Below are positions 36,065-44,366 of a DNA stretch of 64,000 nucleotides, in pieces (within the stretch, counting starts at the first letter, position 1; each line of letters starts with the position of its first letter). The position numbers and the translations under genes were made by a program. The notes beneath the pieces are model-generated. The model worked only from the letters and a program-made list of their open reading frames with translations, searched no databases and was not told the origin of the DNA. The stretch is from Geodermatophilus aquaeductus. GTDB lineage: Bacteria; Actinomycetota; Actinomycetes; Mycobacteriales; Geodermatophilaceae. The stretch spans positions 62,001-126,000 of the forward strand of contig NZ_FXTJ01000002.1 of NCBI RefSeq assembly GCF_900182545.1, given 5' to 3'.

Positions 36065-37048
36065 ATGCCGACGCCGCACAACGCCACGAGCCCGTCCGCC
36101 GACGTCGTGATCTGCGCCTACACCGAGGACCGGTGGGACATGCTCTGCCGGGCGGTCGCCTCGGTGCAGGCGCAGTCGGTGTCCCCCCGCACCGTCCTCG
36201 TGTGCGTCGACCACAACGACGCCCTGCACCGCCGCTGTCTCGAGCGGTGGGGCGGCGAGCCGCAGGACGGGCAGCCGCCGGTGCGGGTGCTGCGCAACCG
36301 GTTCGCCGGCCGGCTGGGGTCCGCCCGCAACACCGCGGTGGAGCAGGTGACCGCCGACGTCGTCGCCTTCCTCGACGACGACGCGGAGGCGGCCCCCACC
36401 TGGCTGGAGACCCTGCTGCGCGTGTACGAGGACGACCCCGCCGCGATGGCCGTGGGCGGCGCTCCCCTGCCGAACCACACCGTCGACCGGCCGGGCTGGT
36501 TCCCCCACGAGTTCGACTGGGTGTTCGGCTGCCACTACCGGGGGCTGCCCGAGGAACTGGCGCCGGTCCGGCACCTGATCGGCGCGAGCATGTCGGTGCG
36601 CACCGACGCCCTGTGGTCGGTGGGCGGGTTCCACTCCGACAAGCACGACGACATGGACCTCTCCCACCGGATCGCGGCCACCTACGGCGCGGAGTCGGTC
36701 CTCTACGAGCCCAAGGCGCAGATCTTCCACGTCGTCCACCCCGAGCGGCTCACGTGGAGCTACTTCTGGCGACGGTGCTACTGGATCAACCGCGGCAAGG
36801 TGCGGGCCTTCGCAGACATGGGCGCCGCCGGCAACATCACCGCCGAGCTGCAGTTCGCCCGCGCGATGGCCACCAGCGTCGTCCGCGAGCTGCTCCGCGG
36901 GATCCGCGGGGACGCCGACGCGCTGCGCCGTGCGGGGGCGATCGTCGCCGGACTCGGCACGGCCGGCCTCGGCCACCTGCGGGGCAGGATCGAGCTGCGG
37001 ACCGGCCGGCTGCCGGCGTCCCTCACCACCGGCCTCGACCCGAGGTGA
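36065..37048 (+). CDS. family 2 glycosyltransferase
   Basis: A 327-aa GT-A glycosyltransferase. The nucleotide-sugar site begins ADVVICAYTEDRWDML; the metal-binding DXD equivalent is FLDDDAEAAP; GASMSVRTDALWSVGGF and DDMDLSHRI form the acceptor side. No transmembrane segment, so cytosolic or membrane-associated. ATG at 36065. Its TGA overlaps the GTG of the following oxidoreductase by four bases, so the two act as a unit, presumably on a glycan or glycolipid. Confidence 0.88.
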   Translation: MPTPHNATSPSADVVICAYTEDRWDMLCRAVASVQAQSVSPRTVLVCVDHNDALHRRCLERWGGEPQDGQPPVRVLRNRFAGRLGSARNTAVEQVTADVVAFLDDDAEAAPTWLETLLRVYEDDPAAMAVGGAPLPNHTVDRPGWFPHEFDWVFGCHYRGLPEELAPVRHLIGASMSVRTDALWSVGGFHSDKHDDMDLSHRIAATYGAESVLYEPKAQIFHVVHPERLTWSYFWRRCYWINRGKVRAFADMGAAGNITAELQFARAMATSVVRELLRGIRGDADALRRAGAIVAGLGTAGLGHLRGRIELRTGRLPASLTTGLDPR

Positions 37049-38694
37049 GCTCCGGGAACACCCACCTGGTCGTCGGCTCGGGACCCTCCGCGGCAGCGGT
37101 GGCCCTCGCCCTCTCCGAGCGGCCGGACCAGCAGGTGGTCGTCCTCGACCTCGGAGGGCGGCTGGAGGAGGAGCGTCAGGCCGCCCGGGCCCGGCTCGCG
37201 GCGACCGGCCCGGACGGCTGGGACCCGGCCGACCTCGCGGTCGTCACCGCCCGCACCGCCCCGTCCGGGTCCGCCACCGCCGTGCCGCAGAAGCGCACGT
37301 ACGGCTCCGACTACCCCTTCCGGGACCTCGGCCAGACCCGTGGGACCAGCGGGCCCCCGGGGACGAACCTCGACGTCGCCTCCTCCGCCTACGGCGGCTT
37401 CTCCACCGTGTGGGGCGCGCAGGTCATGCCGTTCTCCCGGAGCACGTTCGACCGCTGGCCCGTCTCCTGGGCCGACATGGAGCCCCACTACCGCGCCGTG
37501 CTGGCGGAGGTCCCCCTCGCCGGCGAGCCCGACGACCTGGCGGAGCTCTTCCCGCTCCTGGCCCCGACCAGCGGGCTGCCGCCCCTCGGGCCCCGGACCG
37601 CGGCGGTGCTGCGGCGGTACGAGCGGTCCCGGGACGAGGTGCGCACCCGCGGGGTCACCGTCGGGCGTGCCCGCCTGGCCTTCGCCGCCCGCGACTGCAT
37701 CCGCTGCGGCCTGTGCATGAGCGGCTGCCCGTACGAGCTGATCTACAGCGCCGCGCAGACCATGGACCGCCTGCGACGCCGACCCAACGTCCGGGTCCTC
37801 GACTCGCTCCTGGTCGAGCGCATCGGCCAGGTCGGCGACCAGGCGGTCGCCTCCTGCCGGGACCTGCGGACCGGGCAGCGCTCCGAGTTCACCGCCGACC
37901 GGCTATTCGTCGGCGCCGGCGGGCTGGGGACCACGCGCCTGGTGCTGGGCTCGCTCGCCACGCCGCCACCTCGCCTCGAGATGGCGGAGTCGATCCAGTT
38001 CGTCCTCCCGTTCCTGTCCACCCGACCGGTCGAGGACCCCCGCGGGCCCGGCGCCCGCGACTTCACCCTGAACCAGTTCAACCTCCTGCTCCCCTTCGAC
38101 GACGAGGGGTACACGACCTCACAGGTGCACTGTTACCCCTACAACCCGGCGTTCCTGGACGCGCTGCCCGCCGCGCTGCGGGGGCGCTGGGCCGCTCCGG
38201 TGTCGCGCCAGGTGCTGCGCCGGCTCTCCGTGGGCTTCGGCTACCTGCCGTCGTGGGCCTCACCGCCCGTCCGGGTCGTCCCCCGTCCCGGTGCGGCCGG
38301 AGGGCTGCCCGAGCTGGACCTCGGCCACCCGCCCGGGACCGGGCGCCCCGAGCTCCTCCGCGCGGTCCTGCGCCGGCTGCTGCGCGTGGCACCCCGGCTG
38401 GACCTCTGGCCCCTGCTGACGCACGTCACCCTCTCCGGGGCCGGCAAGAGCTACCACTTCGGCGGGTCCTTCCCCCACCGGCACGGGGACGCGGGGGCCG
38501 GCTCCCCCGGCACCGACCGCTGGGGCCGGCTGCCCGACTGGGACCGCATCCACCTCGTCGACGGATCCGTGCTGCCCTCGGTCCCCTCGACCACCTTCAC
38601 CCTGACCGTGATGGCCAACGCGCACCGCATCGCCAGCGGGGTCCTCACCGGGGAGGCGCCCGTCGACCTCCGTCTGGGGTCCGCGGTCAGCTGA
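37045..38694 (+). CDS. GMC-like FAD oxidoreductase with ferredoxin-type cysteine motif
   Basis: A 549-aa flavoprotein. FAD-binding GxGxxG region is THLVVGSGPSAAAVALAL. A second region has FVGAGGLGTTRLVLGS, and the C-terminal GMC signature is PDWDRIHLVDGSVLPSVPST ending with TLTVMANAHRIASG. In the middle (residues about 215-230) DCIRCGLCMSGCPYE gives C-x2-C-x2-C-x3-CP, the pattern of a 4Fe-4S cluster, which plain GMC enzymes lack. Coupled to the glycosyltransferase by GTGA. Likely oxidises a sugar hydroxyl or a lipid-linked glycan; substrate unknown. Its last 8 bases overlap the next, convergent gene. Confidence 0.82.
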   Translation: MSSGNTHLVVGSGPSAAAVALALSERPDQQVVVLDLGGRLEEERQAARARLAATGPDGWDPADLAVVTARTAPSGSATAVPQKRTYGSDYPFRDLGQTRGTSGPPGTNLDVASSAYGGFSTVWGAQVMPFSRSTFDRWPVSWADMEPHYRAVLAEVPLAGEPDDLAELFPLLAPTSGLPPLGPRTAAVLRRYERSRDEVRTRGVTVGRARLAFAARDCIRCGLCMSGCPYELIYSAAQTMDRLRRRPNVRVLDSLLVERIGQVGDQAVASCRDLRTGQRSEFTADRLFVGAGGLGTTRLVLGSLATPPPRLEMAESIQFVLPFLSTRPVEDPRGPGARDFTLNQFNLLLPFDDEGYTTSQVHCYPYNPAFLDALPAALRGRWAAPVSRQVLRRLSVGFGYLPSWASPPVRVVPRPGAAGGLPELDLGHPPGTGRPELLRAVLRRLLRVAPRLDLWPLLTHVTLSGAGKSYHFGGSFPHRHGDAGAGSPGTDRWGRLPDWDRIHLVDGSVLPSVPSTTFTLTVMANAHRIASGVLTGEAPVDLRLGSAVS

Positions 38695-40030
38695 GCGGTC
38701 CCCCTCCCCAGGTCGCTGCGACGCCCGCCCCGACCGGACCGAGCACCCGGTCGAGGTGGGCGTTGGCGAAGACGCCGACCGGGTCGAGCCGCTCCCGCAG
38801 CGCGGTGAACTCACCGAACCGCGGGTAGCGGCCGGCCAGGGCGGCGGCGTCGAGGCCGTGCAGCTTGCCCCAGTGCGGGCGCCCGCCCGCCGCACCGGCG
38901 ATCGCCTCGAACGCGGCGAACCAGCCGCCCGAGGGATCCCGGGCGGGCACGTGCACGGCGACGTAGGCGGTGTCGCGGCCCGAGGCGGTCGACAGCGGGA
39001 CGTCGTCGGCGGCCGCGACCCGCACCTCCACCGGGAACGGCACCCGCTCCGCCCCGGCGTCGACCACCCGCCGCAGCTCGGCCAGCACCTCCGGGGCCGC
39101 CTCCCGCGGGACCGCGTACTCCATCTCGCGGAACCGGACGCGGCGGCGGGAGACGAACACCCGGTGCGCGACGTCGGTGTAGGTGCGCGCGCCGAGCGCC
39201 CCGGCGGAGAATCGGGCCAGCGGCGGCACCAGCGCGGGCACCCGGCGGCCGGCGGCGACGACGGCGGCGAAGCCCGCGTTGGCCAGCACCTCGTCGTCCC
39301 AGAACGCCCGGCCCCGGCCCAGGGGCGCGACCTCGTCCAGCGGCACGCGGGTGTTGCGCTTGGTCAGGCACCGGTCGGTGTGCGGGAACCAGTAGAACTC
39401 GACGTGGTCGGTGGCGGTCATGACCTCGCCGAAGGCCTCGAGCAGGTCCGGCAGCCGGGCCGGTCCCTCCTCCGCGCGCAGGGCGAACGCCGGCACCGCC
39501 TGCAGCGTCACCGTGCTCAGCACGCCGAGCGCGCCGAGCCCGACGCGGGCGGCGGAGAACACGTCGGGGTGCTCGTCGGGTGAGCAGCGCAGCACGGTCC
39601 CGTCGGCGGTCACCAGGTCCAGCGCGCGCACCTGGGTGGCCAGGCCGCCGAAGCGGGCGCCGGTGCCGTGCGTGCCGGTGGACAGCGCGCCGGCGACGGT
39701 CTGCCGGTCGACGTCGCCGAGGTTGGTCAGCGCCCACCCGCGCGCGGCGAGCTCGGCGTTCAGCCGGTGCAGCGGCATCCCCGCCTGCACGGTCACCAGA
39801 CCGTCGTCGTCGACCCCGACCAGGCCCGCGTGGCGGTGCAGCGCCAGCGCGACGTCGTCGGGGCGGCCGATGCCGCTGAAGGAGTGCCCGCTGCCGAGCG
39901 CGGTGACCCGCCGGCCGACCGCCGCGGCCGCCCGCACCTCGGCGGCGATCCCCTCCGTCCCGGCCGGGGCGAGCACGGTCAGTCCCGTCGCCCGCTGGTT
40001 GCCCGCCCAGTTGCGCCAGGTGCCCGTCAC
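38687..40030 (-). CDS. aldonolactone oxidase (D-arabinono-/L-gulonolactone oxidase family)
   Basis: A 447-aa VAO-fold flavoprotein. The N-terminal FAD domain has VTALGSGHSFSGI, LTNLGDVDRQTVAGALSTGTHGTG and the C-terminal ALO domain ends with RPHWGKLHGLDA, the family's HWGK motif. The flavin-linking His in VGRRVTALGSGHSF aligns with those that bind FAD covalently in some members. Start at 40030. Possibly oxidises sugar lactones or alditols. Confidence 0.9.
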   Translation of the reverse strand: MTGTWRNWAGNQRATGLTVLAPAGTEGIAAEVRAAAAVGRRVTALGSGHSFSGIGRPDDVALALHRHAGLVGVDDDGLVTVQAGMPLHRLNAELAARGWALTNLGDVDRQTVAGALSTGTHGTGARFGGLATQVRALDLVTADGTVLRCSPDEHPDVFSAARVGLGALGVLSTVTLQAVPAFALRAEEGPARLPDLLEAFGEVMTATDHVEFYWFPHTDRCLTKRNTRVPLDEVAPLGRGRAFWDDEVLANAGFAAVVAAGRRVPALVPPLARFSAGALGARTYTDVAHRVFVSRRRVRFREMEYAVPREAAPEVLAELRRVVDAGAERVPFPVEVRVAAADDVPLSTASGRDTAYVAVHVPARDPSGGWFAAFEAIAGAAGGRPHWGKLHGLDAAALAGRYPRFGEFTALRERLDPVGVFANAHLDRVLGPVGAGVAATWGGGPLS

Positions 40031-40134
40031 GGTCGTCCTCCTCCGGTGTCGGCGGCAGTGTGTCGGCTCGCGGGGAGCGCGTCGAGGCCACGGCGCTTGC
40101 CCTCCCGCGCGGCCGGACGGGAGGCTCCGGGACC

Positions 40135-41334
40135 GTGACCCCGGCCCGCACCCGGCTCGACGCCGCGACGGCGGACCTCGACCCGCCGCTCGCCGTCCTC
40201 GACCTCGACGCCCTCGACGCCAACGCCGCCGACCTCACCCGGCGCGCCGGCGGGCGGCCGATCCGGGTGGCGAGCAAGTCGGTGCGCAGCCGCGCCGTGC
40301 TGCGCCGCGTGCTGGCCCGCCCCGGGTTCGCCGGCGTGCTCGCCTACACGCTGGCCGAGGCGCTGTGGCTGGCCGGCGGGGACGACCCGGTGTCCGGCGA
40401 CGTCGTCGTCGGCTACCCGACCGTGGACCGCACGGCGCTGCGCCGGCTGGTGGCCGACCCGGCGCTGGCCGCCCGCGTGACGCTGATGGTGGACTCCCCC
40501 GACCACCTCGACGCCGTCGACGCCGTGGCCCGCCCGGGCCGGCGCCCGCCGGTGCGGGTGTGCCTCGACCTCGACGCCTCGCTGCGCGCCGCCGGCGGCC
40601 GGGTGCACGTGGGGGTGCGCCGCTCCCCCGTGCACGACCCGGCCGGCGCGGCGGCGCTGGCGCGGACGGTGTGCGACCGCCGCGGCTTCACCCTCGCCGG
40701 GCTCATGGCCTACGAGGCGCAGGTCGCCGGCGTGCCCGACGCGCCGCCCGGCCGCCCGCTGCGGGGCCTCGCGGTGCGCGGCGTGCAGGCGCTGTCGCTG
40801 CGCGAGCTGGCCCGCCGGCGCGCGGCGGCCGTGGCCGCGGTGTCGGCCGTGGCGCCGCTGGAGTTCGTCAACGGCGGCGGCACCGGCAGCCTCGAGCGGA
40901 CCGCCGCCGACCCCGCCGTCACCGAGCTCGCCGCGGGCTCGGGCCTCTACCAGCCGACGCTCTTCGACGGGTACCGCGCGTTCCGCGGCCGCCCGGCGCT
41001 GCTGTTCGCGCTGCCGGTGACCCGCCGACCGGCGCCCGGCACGGTGACCGTGGCCGGTGGCGGGTGGATCGCCTCGGGCCCGCCCGGCGCCGACCGGCTG
41101 CCCCGCCCCGTGCACCCGCCGCGGCTGCGGCTGCTCGGCACCGAGGGCGCCGGGGAGGTGCAGACGCCGCTGCGCGGGCCGGACGCCGACGCGCTGCGGG
41201 TGGGCGACCGCGTGTGGTTCCGCCACGCGAAGGCCGGCGAGGTGTGCGAGCACGTCGACGCCCTGCACACCCTCGAAGGCAACGCGCTCACCGGCGCCGT
41301 GCCCACCTACCGCGGCGAGGGCCACGCCTTCTGA
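40135..41334 (+). CDS. PLP-dependent amino-acid deaminase/aldolase (alanine-racemase fold)
   Basis: A 399-aa fold type III PLP protein. The PLP Lys is in RPIRVASKSVRSR, with LMVDSPDHLDAV, CLDLDASLRAAGG and EFVNGGGTGSLERT forming the barrel. The C-terminal domain has DRVWFRHAKAGEVCEHVD, as in D-threonine aldolase and D-serine dehydratase-like proteins with a metal site (His, Cys). GTG at 40135. The reaction is probably aldol cleavage or deamination of a D-amino acid. Confidence 0.82.
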   Translation: MTPARTRLDAATADLDPPLAVLDLDALDANAADLTRRAGGRPIRVASKSVRSRAVLRRVLARPGFAGVLAYTLAEALWLAGGDDPVSGDVVVGYPTVDRTALRRLVADPALAARVTLMVDSPDHLDAVDAVARPGRRPPVRVCLDLDASLRAAGGRVHVGVRRSPVHDPAGAAALARTVCDRRGFTLAGLMAYEAQVAGVPDAPPGRPLRGLAVRGVQALSLRELARRRAAAVAAVSAVAPLEFVNGGGTGSLERTAADPAVTELAAGSGLYQPTLFDGYRAFRGRPALLFALPVTRRPAPGTVTVAGGGWIASGPPGADRLPRPVHPPRLRLLGTEGAGEVQTPLRGPDADALRVGDRVWFRHAKAGEVCEHVDALHTLEGNALTGAVPTYRGEGHAF

Positions 41335-41370
41335 GCGGTGGAAATGGCCATTTCTGCCGCTCTGGGCCGG

Positions 41371-41766
41371 TCAGTCGGCGTCGTTGGCGAGCAGGGCGCG
41401 GGCCTCGGCGGCCTCCTCGTCGTCGAAGCCCATGTGGGCGGCCTCGCCGCGGCGGGCGACCTGGGCGTCGATCCAGCGCCGGTGCGCCTCCCACGCCGAC
41501 TGCCGGGTGGCGCCCGTCGCGCGGCCGATCTGCGCCCACGAGGCCCCCGCCGTCCGAGCGGTGCGGACGGTGAGCTGCCGACCCTGGGCCGCGCGCCGGG
41601 CGATCACCTCGCCGAGCGCCAGCAGCTCCAGGGCCTCGTCGCGGGTGAGCGGGCGCAGGCCCTCCGGGTCGTCGGGGTCGGCCAGGGAGTCCCGCGTGCG
41701 CAGTTCCTCGTACCGGCGGACGGCGCTGCCGAGGGTGTGCTGCCGTTCGAGGTCGTCGACGTCCAT
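41371..41766 (-). CDS. small HTH protein (putative autoregulator)
   Basis: A 131-aa protein of unknown family. A helix-turn-helix near residues 72-100 reads GASWAQIGRATGATRQSAW and is followed by a helical acidic tail (DDEEAAEARALL). N-terminal 60 residues are helical and charged. The twin 18-bp palindromes at 41778-41812 lie just upstream of its ATG, so autoregulation is likely. Confidence 0.72.
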   Translation of the reverse strand: MDVDDLERQHTLGSAVRRYEELRTRDSLADPDDPEGLRPLTRDEALELLALGEVIARRAAQGRQLTVRTARTAGASWAQIGRATGATRQSAWEAHRRWIDAQVARRGEAAHMGFDDEEAAEARALLANDAD

Positions 41767-41777
41767 GCCCCAGCGTC

Positions 41778-41812
41778 CGTCAGGCTGCCCTGACTGTCAA
41801 GGCAGCCTGACA
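41778..41812. promoter_or_regulatory. twin 18-bp operator upstream of the HTH gene
   Basis: Two copies of an 18-bp palindromic sequence in opposite orientation: CGTCAGGCTGCCCTGACT (41778-41795) and TGTCAAGGCAGCCTGACA (41795-41812), the reverse of which is TGTCAGGCTGCCTTGACA. The two match at 15 of 18 positions. The site starts 12 bases upstream of the HTH start codon and 6 bases beyond the ABC-F stop. A terminator role is also possible, since the outer 11-bp arms can pair. Confidence 0.6.
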
Positions 41813-41817
41813 GGTAC

Positions 41818-43437
41818 TCAGCGGGCGCGGGCCACCCGCGTCTCGTCGAACACCGGCTCGGCGGACTCGTACACCCGCCCGTCGGCGCCGAAGACGAGGA
41901 ACCGGTCGAAGGACCGGGCGAACCAGCGGTCGTGCGTGACGGCGAGGACCGTGCCGTCGAAGGCGGCCAGGGCCTCCTCCAGCGACTCGGCCGACAGGAC
42001 GTCGAGGTTGTCGGTGGGCTCGTCGAGCAGCAGCAGCGTGGCGCCGGACAGCTCGAGCATCAGCACCTGCAGCCGCGCCTGCTGCCCGCCGGACATGGTC
42101 CGGAACGGCTGGTCGGCGGAGTCGGTGAGCCCGTAGCGGCGCAGCGCGGCCATCGCCCGGCCGCGGTCGACGCCCGGGCGGCCGGGCTCGCCGTGCCACA
42201 GCAGGTCCACCGGCGTCCGGTCCAGCCACTCGGGATGGGCGTGCGTCTGGGCGAACATCCCCGGGACCACCCGCGCCCCGAGCCGCCAGGACCCGGTGTG
42301 CGCGACGTCGGCACCGGCCAGCAGCCGCAGGAAGTGCGACTTGCCCGCGCCGTTGGCACCGAGGACGCCGACCCGGTCGCCGTACCAGACCTCCAGGTCG
42401 AAGGGCCGCATGAGCCCGGTCAGCTCCAGCTGCTCGGCCATGACCGCCCGCACGCCGGTGCGCCCGCCGCGCAGCCGCATGGTCACCTTCTGCTCCGGCG
42501 GACGGTCCGGCGGTGGCCCGGCCGCCTCGAACTTCGCCAGCCGGGTCTGCGCCGCGGAGTACCGGCTGGCCATGTCCGGGGAGTTGGCCGCCTGCTGCTG
42601 CAGCGTGCGCACCAGGTCCACCAGCCGCTGGTGCTCCTCCTCCCAGCGCCGCCGCACCTCGGCCATCCGTTCGTGCCGGGCGGCCCGCGCGTCGGGGTAG
42701 CCGGCCCACCCGCCGCCGTGCACCCACGCCGTCCGGCCCTCGACGGTGACCACCCGGTCGGCGACGGTCGCGAGCAGCTCGCGGTCGTGGCTGACGAACA
42801 GCACCGTCTTGCGCGTCTCGAGCAGCCGCTGCTCCAGCCACCGCTTGCCGGGGACGTCGAGGTAGTTGTCCGGCTCGTCGAGCAGCAGCACCTGTTCGGG
42901 CCCGCGCAGCAGCGCCTCGAGCGCCAGCCGCTTCTGCTCACCGCCGGACAGCGTGGACAGCTCCCGGTACTTGCACCGGTCGTAGGGGACGCCGAGCGCC
43001 GCCACGGTCACCGTGTCCCAGGTGACCTCGGCCTCGTAGCCGCCGACGTCGCCCCACTGGGCGAGCGCCTCGGCGTAGGCCAGCTGCGCGGGCTCGTCGT
43101 CGGTCTCCATGAGGGTGAGCTCGGCGGCCTCGACGGCGTCCCAGGCGGCGCGCACCGCCGGGGCGGAGAGGTCGACGAGGAAGCGCTGCACCGTGGTGTC
43201 GTCGCGCACCGAGCCGATGAACTGCCGCATCACGCCGAGGCCGCCGCTGCGGGCGACGGTCCCGGCCTCGGGCACGAGGTCGCCGGAGACGATCCGCAGC
43301 AGCGTCGTCTTCCCGGCGCCGTTCTCGCCGACCAGCGCCGCCCGGGCGCCGTCACCCACCCGGAACGAGACGTCGTCCAGCAGCACCCGGCCGTCCGGCA
43401 GCGTGTGCCGGACCCCGCTCACGTCGACGTAGCCCAC
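41818..43437 (-). CDS. ABC-F family ATP-binding protein
   Basis: A 539-aa cytosolic protein with two ATP-binding cassettes and no membrane domain, the ABC-F arrangement that acts on ribosomes. Walker A motifs GENGAGKTTLLRI and GANGAGKSHFLRL; signature motifs TLSGGEQKRLALE and MSGGQQARLQVL; Walker B LLLDEP twice. The interdomain linker (about residues 245-310) is helical and basic as in ribosome-contacting members. May be translation factor-like or protect from an antibiotic. GTG start. Confidence 0.93.
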   Translation of the reverse strand: MGYVDVSGVRHTLPDGRVLLDDVSFRVGDGARAALVGENGAGKTTLLRIVSGDLVPEAGTVARSGGLGVMRQFIGSVRDDTTVQRFLVDLSAPAVRAAWDAVEAAELTLMETDDEPAQLAYAEALAQWGDVGGYEAEVTWDTVTVAALGVPYDRCKYRELSTLSGGEQKRLALEALLRGPEQVLLLDEPDNYLDVPGKRWLEQRLLETRKTVLFVSHDRELLATVADRVVTVEGRTAWVHGGGWAGYPDARAARHERMAEVRRRWEEEHQRLVDLVRTLQQQAANSPDMASRYSAAQTRLAKFEAAGPPPDRPPEQKVTMRLRGGRTGVRAVMAEQLELTGLMRPFDLEVWYGDRVGVLGANGAGKSHFLRLLAGADVAHTGSWRLGARVVPGMFAQTHAHPEWLDRTPVDLLWHGEPGRPGVDRGRAMAALRRYGLTDSADQPFRTMSGGQQARLQVLMLELSGATLLLLDEPTDNLDVLSAESLEEALAAFDGTVLAVTHDRWFARSFDRFLVFGADGRVYESAEPVFDETRVARAR

Positions 43438-43479
43438 CCGCTCATCGTCCGGGGTGGGGCAACCGGATTCGGCGGGGGG

Positions 43480-43683
43480 CTAGACCGCCTGCAGGCGGGT
43501 GCGCGCGAGCCGCTCGACCATCTCCGGCAGCGCGGTCGCCGGCACGCCGCTGAGGTCGCTCCGGGCGGACCGGACCACGCGACCGACGACCTGGGGTCGC
43601 AGCCGCGTGCCGAACTCGTCCACCAGACGGGTGACGGCCTGCTCGACGGCGGGGTCGACGGTGAGCTGCTCGGGAAGCGTCAT
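43480..43683 (-). CDS. small helical protein (three-helix-bundle family)
   Basis: A 67-aa protein, helical, with EQAVTRLVDEFGTRL, VGRVVRSARSDLSG and MVERLARTRLQ. It resembles short actinobacterial proteins annotated as three-helix bundle dimerisation domains; the identification is tentative and function unknown. ATG at 43683; an upstream start would translate sequence lacking homology. The stop lies 42 bases from the ABC-F start. Confidence 0.6.
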   Translation of the reverse strand: MTLPEQLTVDPAVEQAVTRLVDEFGTRLRPQVVGRVVRSARSDLSGVPATALPEMVERLARTRLQAV

Positions 43684-43801
43684 GGGCGCGCGGGACTCCT
43701 CGTGCGGTCCGGTGCGAGGGGGGACGGCGTCCACGGTGGCCTGCCGGGCCGCGGTGATCCAGGGACCTAGGTCCCAGCCGTGGGCGTTCCCGGCGTGTCG
43801 G

Positions 43802-44227
43802 TCAGGAGACGAAGAACGCGTTGCCGCCCGACGTCGTGACCGCCGCGGCGTCGCGCACCAGCGCCGCCAGTTCCCCCGCGTCGACGCGGTCGAGGGAGGA
43901 GAAACGGATGCAGCTCTTGCCGCAGGAGACCCTCCCGAGCCGCTCGGCGCGGGCCTCGGGCAGGTACTCCCCGTCGACGACGGCGCAGACGTAGAGCGAC
44001 AGGTGCCGCTTCTGCGCGGCGAGGGCGACCAGCGGCCAGCGCGTGGTCTCCCGCGCCGACCGCGGCCGGTAGGGCAACAGCCCGTAGCCGAGCATCTGCC
44101 CGGCGCCGGCCGTGACCAGCTCCCGGTCCAGGCCGGGCGCGGCGTCGCGCACCAGGGCGTCGACCCGCCGCAGCTCGGCCTCGCGCGGCCCGGCCGCGGC
44201 GAACCACTCCTCGATCGCGTCGGGCAC
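43802..44227 (-). CDS. DUF1801 domain protein
   Basis: A 141-aa YdhG/YjbR-like protein of the DUF1801 family. Core elements: VDALVRDAAPGLDRELVTAG, LGYGLLPYRP, HLSLYVCAVVDGEYL and the late CIRFSSLDRVDAGELAALV. Function unknown. GTG start. Downstream in the same direction as the small membrane protein and the methyltransferase (44963 to 43802), so the three probably form an operon. Confidence 0.82.
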   Translation of the reverse strand: MPDAIEEWFAAAGPREAELRRVDALVRDAAPGLDRELVTAGAGQMLGYGLLPYRPRSARETTRWPLVALAAQKRHLSLYVCAVVDGEYLPEARAERLGRVSCGKSCIRFSSLDRVDAGELAALVRDAAAVTTSGGNAFFVS

Positions 44228-44237
44228 GGCCGCCTCC

Positions 44238-44360
44238 TCAGTCCAGGACGAGGGAGAGCACCGTCGCGCCCGCCGCGAGCACCATGGCGAGCACGATCAC
44301 CGCGGCCACCAGCCGCCGTCGCCGCTCGGCACCGGGGCCGCCGGCCCCGCCCATCCCCAT
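44238..44360 (-). CDS. small single-pass membrane protein, 40 aa
   Basis: A short open frame between two co-directional genes: ATG at 44358-44360, seven bases after the methyltransferase stop, and TGA at 44238, ten bases before the next start. It codes for a Gly-rich head, ERRRR, then one hydrophobic helix (VAAVIVLAMVLAAGATVLSLV). Positive-inside charge places the N-terminus in the cytosol. A second in-frame ATG at 44354 is possible. No homologue recognised. Confidence 0.55.
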   Translation of the reverse strand: MGMGGAGGPGAERRRRLVAAVIVLAMVLAAGATVLSLVLD

Positions 44361-44366
44361 CACGGC

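Noticed and set aside
33685-38694. A single very long plus-strand open frame of more than 1600 codons
   Set aside because: Only its 3' third is a real protein (the GMC-like oxidoreductase from 37045). The rest reads Arg/Pro/Ala-rich shadow sequence across the MFS, aldo/keto reductase and glycosyltransferase genes.
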